Positions 35,428 to 47,313 of a stretch of 64,000 nucleotides of DNA are shown piece after piece. The notes under the pieces are model-generated. The model was not told where the DNA came from and did not search any database. It was given only the letters and a program-made list of their open reading frames with translations. Position numbers and translations under genes: made by a program. Each line of letters starts with the position of its first letter. Positions within the stretch are counted from its first letter, which is position 1. Origin of the DNA: Erythroxylum novogranatense (Eukaryota > Streptophyta > Magnoliopsida > Malpighiales > Erythroxylaceae); the NCBI GenBank assembly GCA_029891385.1, contig CM057230.1:53857414-53921413 (forward strand), read 5' to 3'.

Positions 35428-35886
35428 TCAAAGCATAAGTTGAATATTAAATATTTATCAAATTAAATGAGTTTCCTCATCATATAATTTCTATATATAA
35501 ATTCTATAAATTATGATGAGGCAATATCATTTTCGTGATAGAAAGTTAATGAATCTTTGAAAATACAAAGTTAACGAATCTTTATATTCATATACCTTAA
35601 ATAAAGTTCAAAGAAGCCATTGAACTTGGGCTCTATTTCTCTCTACCTACAAGTTGAAATTATCAAGTACCAAATAGGAGACCGAAACAAGAAGAGCATG
35701 ATCGAAGCGAGAGAGCAAATAGATGTTGTCCCCAACCCCCAAAAAAGAGACCAAAGTGCAAATAAATGCAAAAAGTGGCCTTTCCTTAATAAAAGCGCAA
35801 TTCACCGGATGATCTTTTGCCATTCATTCCTTTTTACAAAAATCTTGGACGTCTCTTTCGAGTTAGGAGTTTGGACACAAAGAAAT

Positions 35887-38800
35887 ATGTCATCTTTCCT
35901 TCACTCTTCTTCGCTCCTCCCAAGTTCAAATTCTGATTTGATGCCTCTGAAAAGCAATGCACGTAAATTGAGTACTGTCCCACTTTGCATTAGAGCCACT
36001 TCCTCTGGTTCTAGTTCCGCTGAAAATGCTTCTTCGCAATCGACAAAATTGGTAACTTTCTTGGGCAAAGGTGGTTCCGGTAAGACCACCTGCGCCGTTT
36101 TCGCAGCTCAGGTACTATTCGTTTCTCTTCAACTTGCTTTGTCTCTCTCAGACTGTGTTTTTGTTTAGCTATGTTATTATGTTAATCTCTGATTTTGGGC
36201 TGTCCAGTTTCAATTTTTTGACTAATCATTGAGTTGGTCGTTCCTTGGCGTTTTCTTTGCTGTTTTTTTTTTTTTGTTTTAATTATTTGGAGAGCATTTC
36301 TAAGTCTACTCTGGTTATCTAGCCTTCGATTAGCATTCTTATAAATCTATGATTTCCTGCTCTATGTCAAGAGTACGTGAAGAAATCTCGGTTTGAACTG
36401 ATGGGTTGTAAAGTTAGTACTTAAAATTGCAATTTTAGAGAGATTAGTATGATGTTTAATAGCTGATTTTGTTGACCAAATGCTCAATTCACCAAGTTGA
36501 AGAAATTATCGGCATATACATCAATAGAGTGCATTACATATTTTGAATTCCACCAACTGTAACTTAGATTCATTGTTTGGGAAACTCAAACAAAAGAAGG
36601 AGAGAATCAAAGTCTTAAAGACAACATTCCACCCGAGCAGAATCAATATATTTTGCAATTTTAACTACTTCGAATAAAAATGTGTGATGCTGAGAAAGGT
36701 TTCATGCAGATCTATGTTGAAGATGTTTTTTGCTTTGTTAGCTTCTCAATTTGTGTTCCATCAAGTTCACTATCATCATGTCATATGTATAACTTTATCT
36801 TTTCCCTATTTCCTTCGTTTCAACATGATCAGCATTATGCAATGGCTGGGCTTAGAACATGTTTGGTAATACAAACTCAAGATCCTTCTGCTAACTATCT
36901 TCTCAACTGCAAGATCGGAACTTCTCCTTCTGAGTGCAGGGAAAATCTTTCAGCTGTTAGGTTGGAAACCACAAAAGTGAGTTCAGCTTCCTCTTTTCTT
37001 TTTTATCCTAAGAAAAAAGAATTCACAGGTTTCCTTGTAAAGTCTGTGATCTTTAATGAAATTATTCTTGTAGATGCTTCTTGAGCCTCTTAATCGGCTG
37101 AAGCAGGCAGATAAGCGTCTTAAGATTACTCAAGGAGTTCTTGAAGGGGTAGGTATGTAATTGCCTGCCTTGTAGTCTTCAGTTATTAATCAAATAACAG
37201 CCTTTCCATGGGGAATTTACACGTTTTCTTCTGATTGGATAGGTAGTTGGAGAAGAGCTTGGTGTGCTTCCTGCAATGGATTCAATTTTTGCAGCTTTAG
37301 AAATTGGGAAGCTTGCGGGATTCCTAGCTAGTAAGACCCAGGAAAACAACAACAAAGATAAGTTTGACATCATAGTATACGATGGTATCAGCAGTGATGA
37401 AACTCTGAGGATGATAGGTGCAGCCAGTAAAGCGAGGTCAAAACCCCCACCCATGACCCTTCTCTGTCTCTGTTTTTCCACTATTTTGTTTTCTTGTTTT
37501 TCTTTAACAACTATAGTTTCTGCAGGTTGTACTTGAGATATATCAGGAACTTGGCTGAGAAAACTGATCTTGGGAGATTGGTTACTCCTTCACTCCTAAG
37601 ACTTGTTGATGAAGCAATGAATTTAACTGGTGCCAAGGCTCCTTTGAATGGGAAATTGAGTGCAGAACTATGGGAAATCTTAGACAAAAAGTTGGAGGTA
37701 AATGTCCATTACTCTTTCATTTACCAATTTTGTCTGAATCTGATTACACTTTTACTGACTTAAATGACAGCAAGGATCCTTGGCTTTTTTGGAGCAACAT
37801 AAATTTGGCTGCTATGTTGTGATGGATCCGAATAATATAACTTCTGTCAATTCTGCTCTACGTTACTGGGGCCGCACAATCCAATCAGGTGCACATGTTT
37901 CTGGTGCAATGGCAGTTCATTCTCCTCATTTGAATCCTGAATCAATGGAAGAAGTGAAGAACAAGTTTTCACCCCTACCGTTTGCGTCAGTTCCTCATCT
38001 CTTGAACAATAATCCTATTGATTGGGACCTGATCATGCTTAATGCCTTCAACAAAGACGCTAGGGAAGTTTTATATTTACCAACAACTAACAGCGGTAGT
38101 GTGTTGTCTCCTGTAAAGTTTGACACCATGAAAAAGTCGATAACCCTTTTCATGCCAGGTTTTGAAAAGTCAGAGATCAAGTTATACCAAGTATGATAAA
38201 TTTGTTTTTAGTTATTTGCAAATTTTGGTTTCAATTTGTTGTGATTTTTCATAGTTTGTTATGTTTTAAATTTTTTTATTTTGCAACTTATGTTTGACAT
38301 GTTTGATGGGTATGCATTTACAAGTATCTACAGGTGTGTGTTGTGTAATTTCTTCATAACTAGATTATTTGATACACAATAAGTTTCACAACACTTGTAA
38401 TTGAAAAGATTTGTATTCTTTCTCTTTTGTTTTCTAAAATTATGTGACTGTCGACAATTATATAGATCTTCTTTGTCTGAACATGTTTGACAACGGGTTG
38501 AGAAAATAAACTTTCTACAAGTTAGGAAGCTCATAGTTGTTATTTGTTGCTTAACCTCATCTCTTTTCAGCCAATTGAACTGCTATATCAGCTTCTTTTA
38601 TCATGTTCCTTTAGTTGTTTGAGACTGGAACTGAGCAGATTTAAATGTCTCAATAAGTTGGGAGCTCAATGGATGAATTATCCCTTTCTGAATTGTGGAA
38701 ATAAAGCATAAAGCATGACAAATTTGGCCATAATTGCTGTTCAAACACTAGAATTGTGAAGTTCATAGGACTTGTTGGTTCACTCACAACATTATGTTTC

Positions 38801-39043
38801 CCTTCTGTTAAGGTTGTACGTTCTGTTGACAAAAGATTGTTTGTTATTATTTTGTTTCTTCTTCTGCTTAAATTAATATTGTTTTGTTGCTTTCACATCT
38901 GACAAGTGCAGTATAGAGGAGGATCTGAATTATTGGTAGAAGCAGGAGACCAAAGACGTGTAATTTGTCTACCAGTGAAAATTCAAGGCAAAGTGGCAAG
39001 TGCAAAGTTCATTGATAGAAGTCTTGTAATCACTGTACGTTAA
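35887..39043 (+). CDS. GET3D: Plastid GET3-like P-loop ATPase with alpha-crystallin tail (At1g26090-like)
   Basis: Seven exons with GT-AG introns and matching phases: 35887-36111, 36833-36976, 37074-37148, 37243-37436, 37526-37697, 37771-38190, 38912-39043, giving 453 aa. Arabidopsis At1g26090 is about 455 aa. Residues 1 to about 50 are Ser-rich and poor in acids, a likely chloroplast transit peptide. The deviant Walker A G-K-G-G-S-G-K-T is at residues 60-67, followed by the ArsA/GET3 fold (D-P-S-A-N-like switch in exon 2, I-V-Y-D-G-I-S in exon 4). Residues from about 385 (I-T-L-F-M-P-G-F to the C-terminus) resemble an alpha-crystallin/small heat-shock domain, the distinguishing mark of GET3d. 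GET3 proteins bind hydrophobic segments and hydrolyse ATP; the plastid client is not known from sequence. I chose the ATG at 35887 over an in-frame upstream Met because it fits the family length. The gene is tail-to-tail with CHUP1. Confidence 0.9.
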
Positions 39044-39913
39044 TGTTAACTTAAAACTTTTGATAGCCTATCCATAAGTGATAGCCTTCAAATGGAGGTG
39101 GTTATTAATTTTGGATTGAAATAAATTGGCTTCATAGCGGATGTATAGAAATAAGCATCCTGTTCACAGGAATATAGATATGATGTCTAGGATACCTTTA
39201 ACTTACACCATGATGGGTGAACATGCATATTTGATAGGGAGAACATGCAACCTTAATAGTCATCGATCCTCATTACTGCATACATACCTCTAAGATTTGA
39301 AGCCCAATTGTCATTGTTTGGTACCCCACGCTTGAGTTAGGAAAGGAAGTGAATATCTTTCAATTCTGAACTATCTATTTTACTCTTCTGTTTCCAACAT
39401 AGCATACTGTGTTGAAGTGATAAACTAGCTCTTAGCAAGGTTTTAAGAATTTTCTATACATTTTCACCGCACTGCTTTCATGCGAGGGTGAAGCACATAA
39501 TGTCTGGTGTTTTACAGTTGTCTGAAGCGTTGCAGAGTTCATCATGCTATGTCAGGTAAATCCAAACAGAAAAGAAGGTGAAATTTTAACCCATTTCTCT
39601 AGCTTGTGTATTTGCATTTAGTGGGAATGCATGGGATAAATCAAGCTCTATGCCTTCCTATTTTTAAGTTTTATCTCCTGTTTCAATATACTTTTGTTAA
39701 CTAGTATCCTCGCTATTCTTCTGCTGGAATTTCATTCTTGTTTGGTCTCCTTGTTTCGTCATTAACCCTCATTTGTTCTTACCATGTACGATAAAACTTT
39801 TCTCTTTTAATTGACCTTCATATGGTCATGTTTGATGGCGTCCAATCTATACCATGTTCTATACAAACAGGTAATAAGAAGGCAGGTACAACAAGAAGCT
39901 TTAAGATCAATAT
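39044..39913. other. Convergent intergenic spacer, two 3' UTRs
   Basis: 870 bases between the stop codons of the GET3-like gene and CHUP1, which converge. It must hold both 3' UTRs and poly(A) sites. I see no gene or repeat and cannot fix the cleavage sites by eye. Confidence 0.6.
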
Positions 39914-42900
39914 CTATTGTATTTGAAGCTTATTTTCTTCTCCCATTTGTGCATGTACACTGTCCCTGAGTTCTTCAAAAGCCTTCATGCTCTGTGCGTC
40001 AAAACCTCCAGCAAACTAGAAATAGGTCCCGGAAGGAGACAAATCTTAAACGTTAGTAAGAACTAGGAAGCTAAATTTTGAAACTATACATTCTAAATAT
40101 CAAGAGTATGATGAACTTGTAGCATTTTCTAATCATTCTAAAGTCCACACCTGATGAACTCGGAAAGCAAAACGTACGCCTTGCAAAAGCAAGAACTCTC
40201 TGTTGGGTTCCTTATCAGGCCCACCCGAAGCATCAAGTTCCAGTGATACACGTTTTATATACTTCCTTGCCAGTTGCACAGACGATATTTTTATCTGCAA
40301 TAGAAGAATCTGAAATCACCGACATATGAAACAACTGAAGTTACTCTAATGTCTGTGCACTTGTTATGTCATGCATAAATTTTGTTGCAGTTCCAGTTAA
40401 ACTGAGATAATCATCAATTGGCTCGTCTTTTATGGATTCTCGCTTTCATGCACAGAAAAAGAAAACAAGAAGAGCTGCAAATCTTCTCTTCAATAAAGTT
40501 CATACCTTACCAACAACTCCTGAATTTAATAACCAGTCAAATGGGATTGCAAATGCCCTGTATCGTGAAATAGCCACGTCCCTTGTACGTAGCAGTGCAT
40601 AAACACTGCTCTCCACTCTGTTAAAATGTGAAAGAAAACAAGGAAAAGCAAGGACACCGAATCAGTACTATGATAATAGAAATAAAAGTAGGAACTTACT
40701 GGCCTAAGAACAGTCAGAGGTGCTATACAAAAACAAGATGAACGTCCAGAACTCTTTGAAATAAGAGCAGGAGATGCATATGCATACTTTTCAAGCAATT
40801 TGTACATCCTCTTCAAAGCAGCCTCACATGGGAGGTTGGGATCATCGACAAAACAGGAGACCTGCTTCTCCAATTTCATTAGGTCCTGATATTCGAAAGC
40901 CGCCTCTCTCAGTGCGTCAGCTTTGCTTTCAGGCCACTCAAAATGCTTCAGAACTGCCCGTTCATCAACCTAACACAAGGAAAAAGTAGAGAATAGAACG
41001 ATAAGATGTCCCCAAGGACGTGCTCATCCAATTATTTGAATAGTTAACATGTACTTCAGCCATAAAAAGGCAAGTTATAGCAGAAGCCAGATGATAACAT
41101 CATGACAGTGACAGTAGATAGCTCTGTAGAAAACAACTTCCGATCATCTGTTAAATGTTACATACGGATCAACAACCATTCACAAAAAATATCTTTGCCT
41201 TGTAATAAAGTACATGCCAGTTCAATTCTAATACCACCAGCTTTTATATATTCACGCTGTTAAACCACATGATAAGAGTATATTTGCAGCAGTAAGAATG
41301 TGTAGGCATACCAAGAAAGAGAGCTCCTCATCCAGCCAATGTACAAAGGCCACCACGTCATCTATGTTGACAAAGGAAGCTGCTCCAACCTCAGTTGCCA
41401 GTGACTGGACAAATTCACCTTGAGTTTCGACATCAGCTTTCACCTGGCTTCAGCACACAAGACTCTTAAATTCTACTGGTCTCATTAAAAATAAGTAAAT
41501 GAAGACTACATGACATGAATAAGCACCGCTAAGAGGAATGATGATCTGTTTTCAATTTCTCCAATCATGTTGCTCCTAGCATCTGTTGCTTTTGACGCCG
41601 AATAAATCAGAGATGTATCCTTCTTTGTCTCGCGTTTCATTAATGTCTGATAGAACTCAACTAGCTCAGGAGCTCGGTGGACTTTATCACCACCTACTGT
41701 ACCTCTGGGTAAACTTCCAGGTGGAGGAGGTGGTCGAGGTGGCCCACCTGGTGGTGGTGGGGCACCTTTGGAAGGAACAGGTGGAATTCCACCTACAGGA
41801 TTGAAAGTTTTATCATTAGGAGCAGTACTAGATGGTTTAGGAGGTGGACGAGGAACCCTAGTTGGCCTCTTCTCGATGTGGGCAAGTTTGGTCTTGTTTA
41901 TCGTTGAAGAGTCAACATTCTTATCATCATTAGATTGGTAAATAGAATCTCTGGCTGCAATTGTTTTCTCTTTAATTTGAGCAAGTTTAGGAGGTAAAGT
42001 CACAGTTGTTTTTGCTCTTGATTCATTGTTCGACTTGTCTGCAAATCTTGCTGTTCTTGCTTGCTTAGCTTTTTCTTTAACGCGCTTCTCCCTCTCCAAA
42101 GCCAACTTATGTCGATCTTTATAGGCAGGATATTTTTCATCGGGAACTCCTTCCACTGATTTAGACATTAACTGGAAAGATGAAGCCATAGAATTCAGAG
42201 AGTCACCAGGGAAAGCTTGTGTTAGATTTGGATTTTCAGGAGAGTCGGAAGAATCCTGTTCCATTGTGCTAAACGAGGTGATGGCCACAGCATCTCCTGC
42301 ATTCATCAGCATCAAGGCTTCCAATGGACCCTTTGGTTGGTGACTCATGCTTTTCCTGTTCGGTGATCCTCCAGGGAAGTATCTTGAAGGTGACGAAAGA
42401 ACACTTGCATCATCTTTGCTTTTTCCCCATTTCAACTTTTGGATTAAGCTAGGTTTCTTACTGAGACTACAGTATCTGCCAGTGGAACTATCAACGGAAG
42501 CATTATACAAGTCCTCACTTCCTGGAGAAGATGGCCGCGAAAAATTGCTTTCAAGATCCGCGTCTCCTTGGCCAAGTTCGGATCCTGCATATTCTAACAT
42601 TAACTGTTTAGCCTTTTCCTGAGATCTGGGGCTAAGACTTTTGTTTAGATCACGTGCTGAAAATTTTCCAGGAGGTGCTTGGTAGTCCCTAAGCTCATAC
42701 CTCAAGCACGCGTTGACCCAACGTAGGTACACTAATTCTTCAACTTCACTGAACCTATACATTTGAAGTCCTTCCACTTGCTTCAATAGGTCTTCGTTAA
42801 CGTGCCTCAAATGATTGACATCCTCTCTTGCCTTGACAACAATTTCACTCTGAAGCATATTAAGGCAAAGCAATGTGATCAGTAGAACACCACTAGTTTT

Positions 42901-44537
42901 GCAATATTAGAACTTAGAAGAATATAAGATATTGATGCTACAACCTTTTCTTACTAGACTTCCTTCTCACTGTATCCTTGTCGCTAAAATTATATATATT
43001 TAGCAGTTTGGATGCAATTTAGGTATTAACTACATAGGCTGTGAGAAACCTGTTTAGCTACACTTTGAAGGACTTATTCATGAATGAGACACATCCCATG
43101 GCCTCTTTAATTATAATATGTAATCCAGCAAAGTAAAAGAGGTAAACGGTTTAACAATAGGAATATAAAGGTTTGCTACATTCCACTTGCAGATATCTAC
43201 AATAAAAAGAACTGAACGCCAATATTAGGTAGAAAGTAGGTGGGCTAGCAGTATCTTACCTCTGTCATGTCAGAAAGGGCTCCTATTTTAGCTTCAGCAG
43301 CATCCAGCTTAACAATCAACTCTCTCTTTTCATGCTGAAGCTCTTTATTCTTCCTCTTAAGCTCCACGACTTCCATTTCCAATTCCTTCAAAGCCTTCAA
43401 TTTCTTCTCAACCTCTGCGTCTTTCTTTATAGCTTCTTCCTCTCTAGCCTGAAGACCAGAAACTTGCTGTTTCAGTAACAATAGACCGCCCTTTGTCTGG
43501 TTAGCATCAAGCTGAATTTGCCTCTGCAGTTCCTTTATTTTGTTCCTTGCCGCCTCCAATTCCTTCTTCGCAGAAGCTTCCTTTGCCATCTCTTCTTGAA
43601 GCTTCTTCCGTTCAGCTTGCAAGGAACTAATTGTAATATTCAGCATGTTAATCTCAACCGTCTTAATCTTGAGTTGCCTATGTATTTCAGAAACATCTGA
43701 TTCCTGCTCCTTCAGTCCATAATACTCGAGCAGTTCCCCTTCAAGTTTGTCCTCTCTCTCTTCAAATTCCTTCACAAGGCTGCGTAAGCGCTCTAGTTCA
43801 TTAGCATTCTTTGCCATTGCTGTTTCATATATCACGCCTTTCTCTACCTTGCCAAACTTGTTCCCGGGCGAGGGATATTCAATCTCCCCATAAAGAAGCT
43901 TTTCAATATCTGGTGGCATATCTTCATCTTCTATGCCAGGTGGAACCCCCTGAGCGCGGTTAAATACGCTACTAATCAATTTGACTTCTTCTTCCTCTTC
44001 TTTTTCCTCCTCCTGCAGTAATATAACACAGAAAGTCAAGTCTGTATTATGTTAAAATAGACAAAACGGAAAGCAACAACAAAAATATTCGCAATCACAT
44101 ATTTGTGGCAAGTTTTGCTTCAGCAGACTCACAATTTTCTCTCTGCGGTTATCAGCAGAGCTAGTAACATGCTCTTTGCCTTCCCTTCTGTTCTCATGTT
44201 GCTCATAGCTTGCTTCATCATTTTCTGAATTTCAATTCATAAGATTAACAACAAAAAGGAGAAACTCCAAGCATAAGTCAAGAATAACCAAATTCATGAA
44301 TGTTATCTGCATTTTCTGCAAACGTGAATATTCATCACGTAAAAAAGAGGCAATCTTTCTCCTCCGCATCGAAGTAGGCCATGCCAGCAAATTAACGTTG
44401 TTCAGTGGAAGGAGATATAAACCCTTACCTGAAGGCTTATCTAAAGAGGCTGGTGTCCTAGAACCTTTGACGTTAAGCTGTTTAACAGCATAGGCTGCAA
44501 TAGAAGCAGCAACCAAAAAGCCAAAGCGCATTACCAT
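39914..44537 (-). CDS. CHUP1: CHUP1, chloroplast outer-envelope actin adaptor
   Basis: Nine coding exons on the minus strand, phases consistent: 44429-44537, 44133-44224, 43260-44012, 41527-42849, 41312-41443, 40788-40969, 40506-40617, 40151-40294, 39914-40015, giving 982 aa (Arabidopsis At3g25690: 1004 aa). The N-terminus M-V-M-R-F-G-F-L-V-A-A-S-I-A-A is the hydrophobic outer-envelope anchor. Residues about 50-75 are an acidic Glu run, about 105-330 a long coiled coil (L-N-I-T-I-S-S-L-Q-A-E-R-K-K-L-Q-E), about 640-705 a Pro-rich profilin-type region (P-P-P-P-G-G-P-P-R-P-P-P-P-P), and about 710-982 the conserved C-terminal domain (H-R-A-P-E-L-V-E-F-Y and E-N-R-S-S-F-L-L-A-V). CHUP1 holds chloroplasts at the plasma membrane and nucleates cp-actin filaments for light-driven movement. 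One donor (GTGCTT after 41527) is weak. The frame is intact. Confidence 0.95.
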
Positions 44538-44605
44538 GAAGGTGCTTTTAACAGCAGAATCATAACCTTCAACTCATCCAAATACAAAGAACAATTGCAG
44601 AACAT
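44531..44605 (-). promoter_or_regulatory. Overlapping upstream ORF in the CHUP1 leader
   Basis: A 25-codon frame starts at the ATG complementary to 44603-44605. It runs out of frame with CHUP1 and ends with TAA at 44531-44533, overlapping the CHUP1 start (ATGGTAATG). If the transcript includes this stretch, which follows a plausible acceptor near 44610, ribosomes would meet this ATG first. A second in-frame CHUP1 ATG at 44529-44531 lies at its stop. Confidence 0.4.
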
Positions 44606-46620
44606 CTCTGCACCCATTTATCCTCACCTCCATAACTAGAAATTCAAACCAGCTCAACAGGCACTCATAATCAGTAGCAGTCAATATAGTTATGTACGAA
44701 ATCCTGGTGCAGTTCTCTATGAAACCCAGAAGCCAAGAATTGAAATTTTTGCAGATTCAATACTTGTAGCAGGCAGCAAGTTATAAAAGTAATGTTGAAA
44801 CGTGAATTATCCTCTTAATTATCGCCTTATCAAGCTTATGAACCTTTCAAGGATAGGCTTGCTTCGGAGCAAAAAGGTCTCAGTAAGCAGAATTCTATCA
44901 CACCTGTCATTCTAAGAGCTACAGCATAGTGGCCTCTTTTTCTCCGAAAAGATGTATACAATCTGCAAAAATGGGTGAAACTTGAATGTTAGTATGTTAC
45001 CAATTTGTCTCAGGGTAACATATTTACCGTTGACAAGAGAAAATAAGAAAAGAAAGAAAGAAACGCTGGATAGAGCAATAAACCCCTAAAACTAGACTCC
45101 AGGTACCGTATATGTTTTTTTTATGGTTTGGGTCCTACGTAACCGCTAAATGTAGCTGAAGAGCATAGAGAGAACTGTTTGTTGTGTTATAAATAATTCC
45201 GTTGGCCGTTATCTGTACCCAAGCCTCATGATCAGGTGTCTGTCCACCTTTTTCCGTGCCTATAAAATTTTTGCCCAACTTGATCAGAACTGGAAAATAA
45301 TTGTTTCCAATTCCTCTTGAACGTTTTTGGATGGAAGAACTGGCAGGAAAGCCTAAGATATAAACAGCACACACATGGTAATCTCAATAATTCTTTCCGA
45401 AGTACCAAACAGAAACTAACCTCAGTCAACAAGTTTCGGCAACAAACATGCAGAACCTACCTACACTATGTAACTATGAAACAAAGTGCCAAAAAACAGA
45501 AATTTTCATGCCAATGAATGATTCACAGGTGACCTGGCAAAGTCAGAGGCAGACAAATATGACAGGATGACTTATCAATATCCATTGTTTGGCCGAGGAA
45601 TTTGTTGGTATAGACTTATCGATCTGATAACCCAAGATGAAAATAAATGAAGAAAAATAAGAAAGTTGAAAGGCCATCCCTTTTTGGTCTTAAATATAGT
45701 AGTGTCCACCCTACAATGCCCACAGTAGCAGCCAAATAATTAATCCAAAACAATCCAGTGGCCATAGGAGTTGCATGATTTGTGATTAGTTATTCTTTTA
45801 CCGCTTTCAATTTTTTTGTATTTTGTGAAAACTAAGTGCACAGATTACCTCGAAAGTAGTCATTAATTTTATCAAGAAGCACACTACCCAATAGCAACGG
45901 ACAAAATAAACGAAACTTGCATGAAGAAAGCAAAAAGAGAAAAATAGAAAATCTTCAAGTGCTTAATACTGATTTGACTACGCACAAACAATAAACCAAA
46001 AAGAACAGGGAAATTCTTATCTAAAAAGAGAAATGATGGGAATTTGTGAAAAGGAACTATCCTAATAGAAGGGGCCACACATGCCAACCTGACTTGAAGC
46101 TCTAATAATGTATTGGACCTTCAAGTCAAAGAAGACAAAACTCTATTGCAACGAAAACCAAAACTCGAACCCATGTTTTGGTTTTACATAGATCAAGAAT
46201 CAAAAAACACGACAAAAATTGGAAAACAGATTAAGAAACGCTAGATGCCATATCCATAATGCTCAGTATTGGTAATTGGACACTCCGCCGCCCCACACGG
46301 TGCGGAAATTGAGTTGAGAGCGTTGGATGTGAATTCTATTCTCTCCCCACCAAAGCTTCAATCTCTTGAGATTCTTTAGCAGGACTTTGCTAACAAATAA
46401 ACTTAGTATGAACAATCCAAAACTGAATTTGCGCAAACAAGCATGTTGAAGTGAGTCACTACCTGAGTGGCGAATAATTGAAGAGAGAGGGCTCCTTCTA
46501 GACTTGAAGAAAAAACAACCCATTGATCGACTTCTCCGAGAAGGGACGCACGAAGTTGTGAAAGGATTAGAATTTAGAAGTTGATGGGACTTGGGCGGCA
46601 AATGGTTTAATCCAGTGTTT
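44538..46620 (-). other. CHUP1 5' leader region with likely UTR introns
   Basis: No coding frame. Plausible splice sites on the minus strand are a donor CTCAG|GTAGTG near 46462, an acceptor TTTTTGCAG near 44963, a donor GACAG|GTGTGA near 44911 and an acceptor GGTGCAG near 44610, giving a spliced leader of two or three exons. The leader starts near a TATA-like element at 46643-46652. Confidence 0.45.
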
Positions 46621-46642
46621 GAATGGTTTTTGAGTTAGACTA

Positions 46643-46652
46643 CATATATATA
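46643..46652 (-). promoter_or_regulatory. Putative CHUP1 TATA box
   Basis: TATATATATG on the minus strand, followed about 30 bases downstream by the presumed leader start near 46615. The position fits a plant core promoter; nothing else confirms it. Confidence 0.4.
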
Positions 46653-46659
46653 CACACAT

Positions 46660-47313
46660 AGAGAATGAATGAATGTTGACGCTTGTAGAAGTGGGATAAG
46701 GATATTTCCATCCCAGGTTTGGCACAACTTAAAGCAGACGTTAACTAGTGCTATTGGTTTGTCAACCACAGCTAACAATGTCAATCAAGCACTGTGACTG
46801 GTATGGGAACTGACGAAGATAAGCCTTTTGCATTTGGGTCACGAATATGATCGGTTCACCGCCCAAAGACATTGCATATCGTTCAATTGGCAATCATTAT
46901 GCTCTCCCCACTACGGAGCTCATCTTTACAAAGTATTTTTTAGCTCAAAAAAGTCTCCCTAACAGAACCAGGCAGCCTAAAGTAAAGATTCGCCTAGCAA
47001 AAGAGAAAATCTATACGTTGAGTGGAAACCATCACCATAAATGATTCCATCTAGTTTTGAACATCCACAAAGGTCAAGTCAGCAACCTGTAATGTAAACT
47101 ATCAACAGCCCCAACAATTACCAAGAAATTACCAAATATAACTTGAAAAAAAGAACAATGTATATGCGATGCGATATGCTACAACAAATGACAACAGGCC
47201 CGATCACCCCACTAGAACGAGGGATTTTCATGATACTTCACTGGAAAATGTAAATGCCAAATCTCATGTAATTAGTTCTGTAACACTGTGCTTCGGCAAC
47301 TAGTAAATAACTT
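46660..47313. other. Intergenic: CHUP1 promoter and SLH-gene 3' end
   Basis: 650 bases between the CHUP1 promoter and the stop codon of the upstream minus-strand gene. No gene seen; it must contain the 3' UTR of the SLH gene and upstream regulatory sequence of CHUP1. Confidence 0.5.

Noticed and set aside
35620..35886. Upstream Met of the GET3-like gene, giving an 89-residue longer protein
   Set aside because: The extension does not look like a transit peptide and would exceed the family length; the ATG at 35887 gives 453 aa and a Ser-rich N-terminus.
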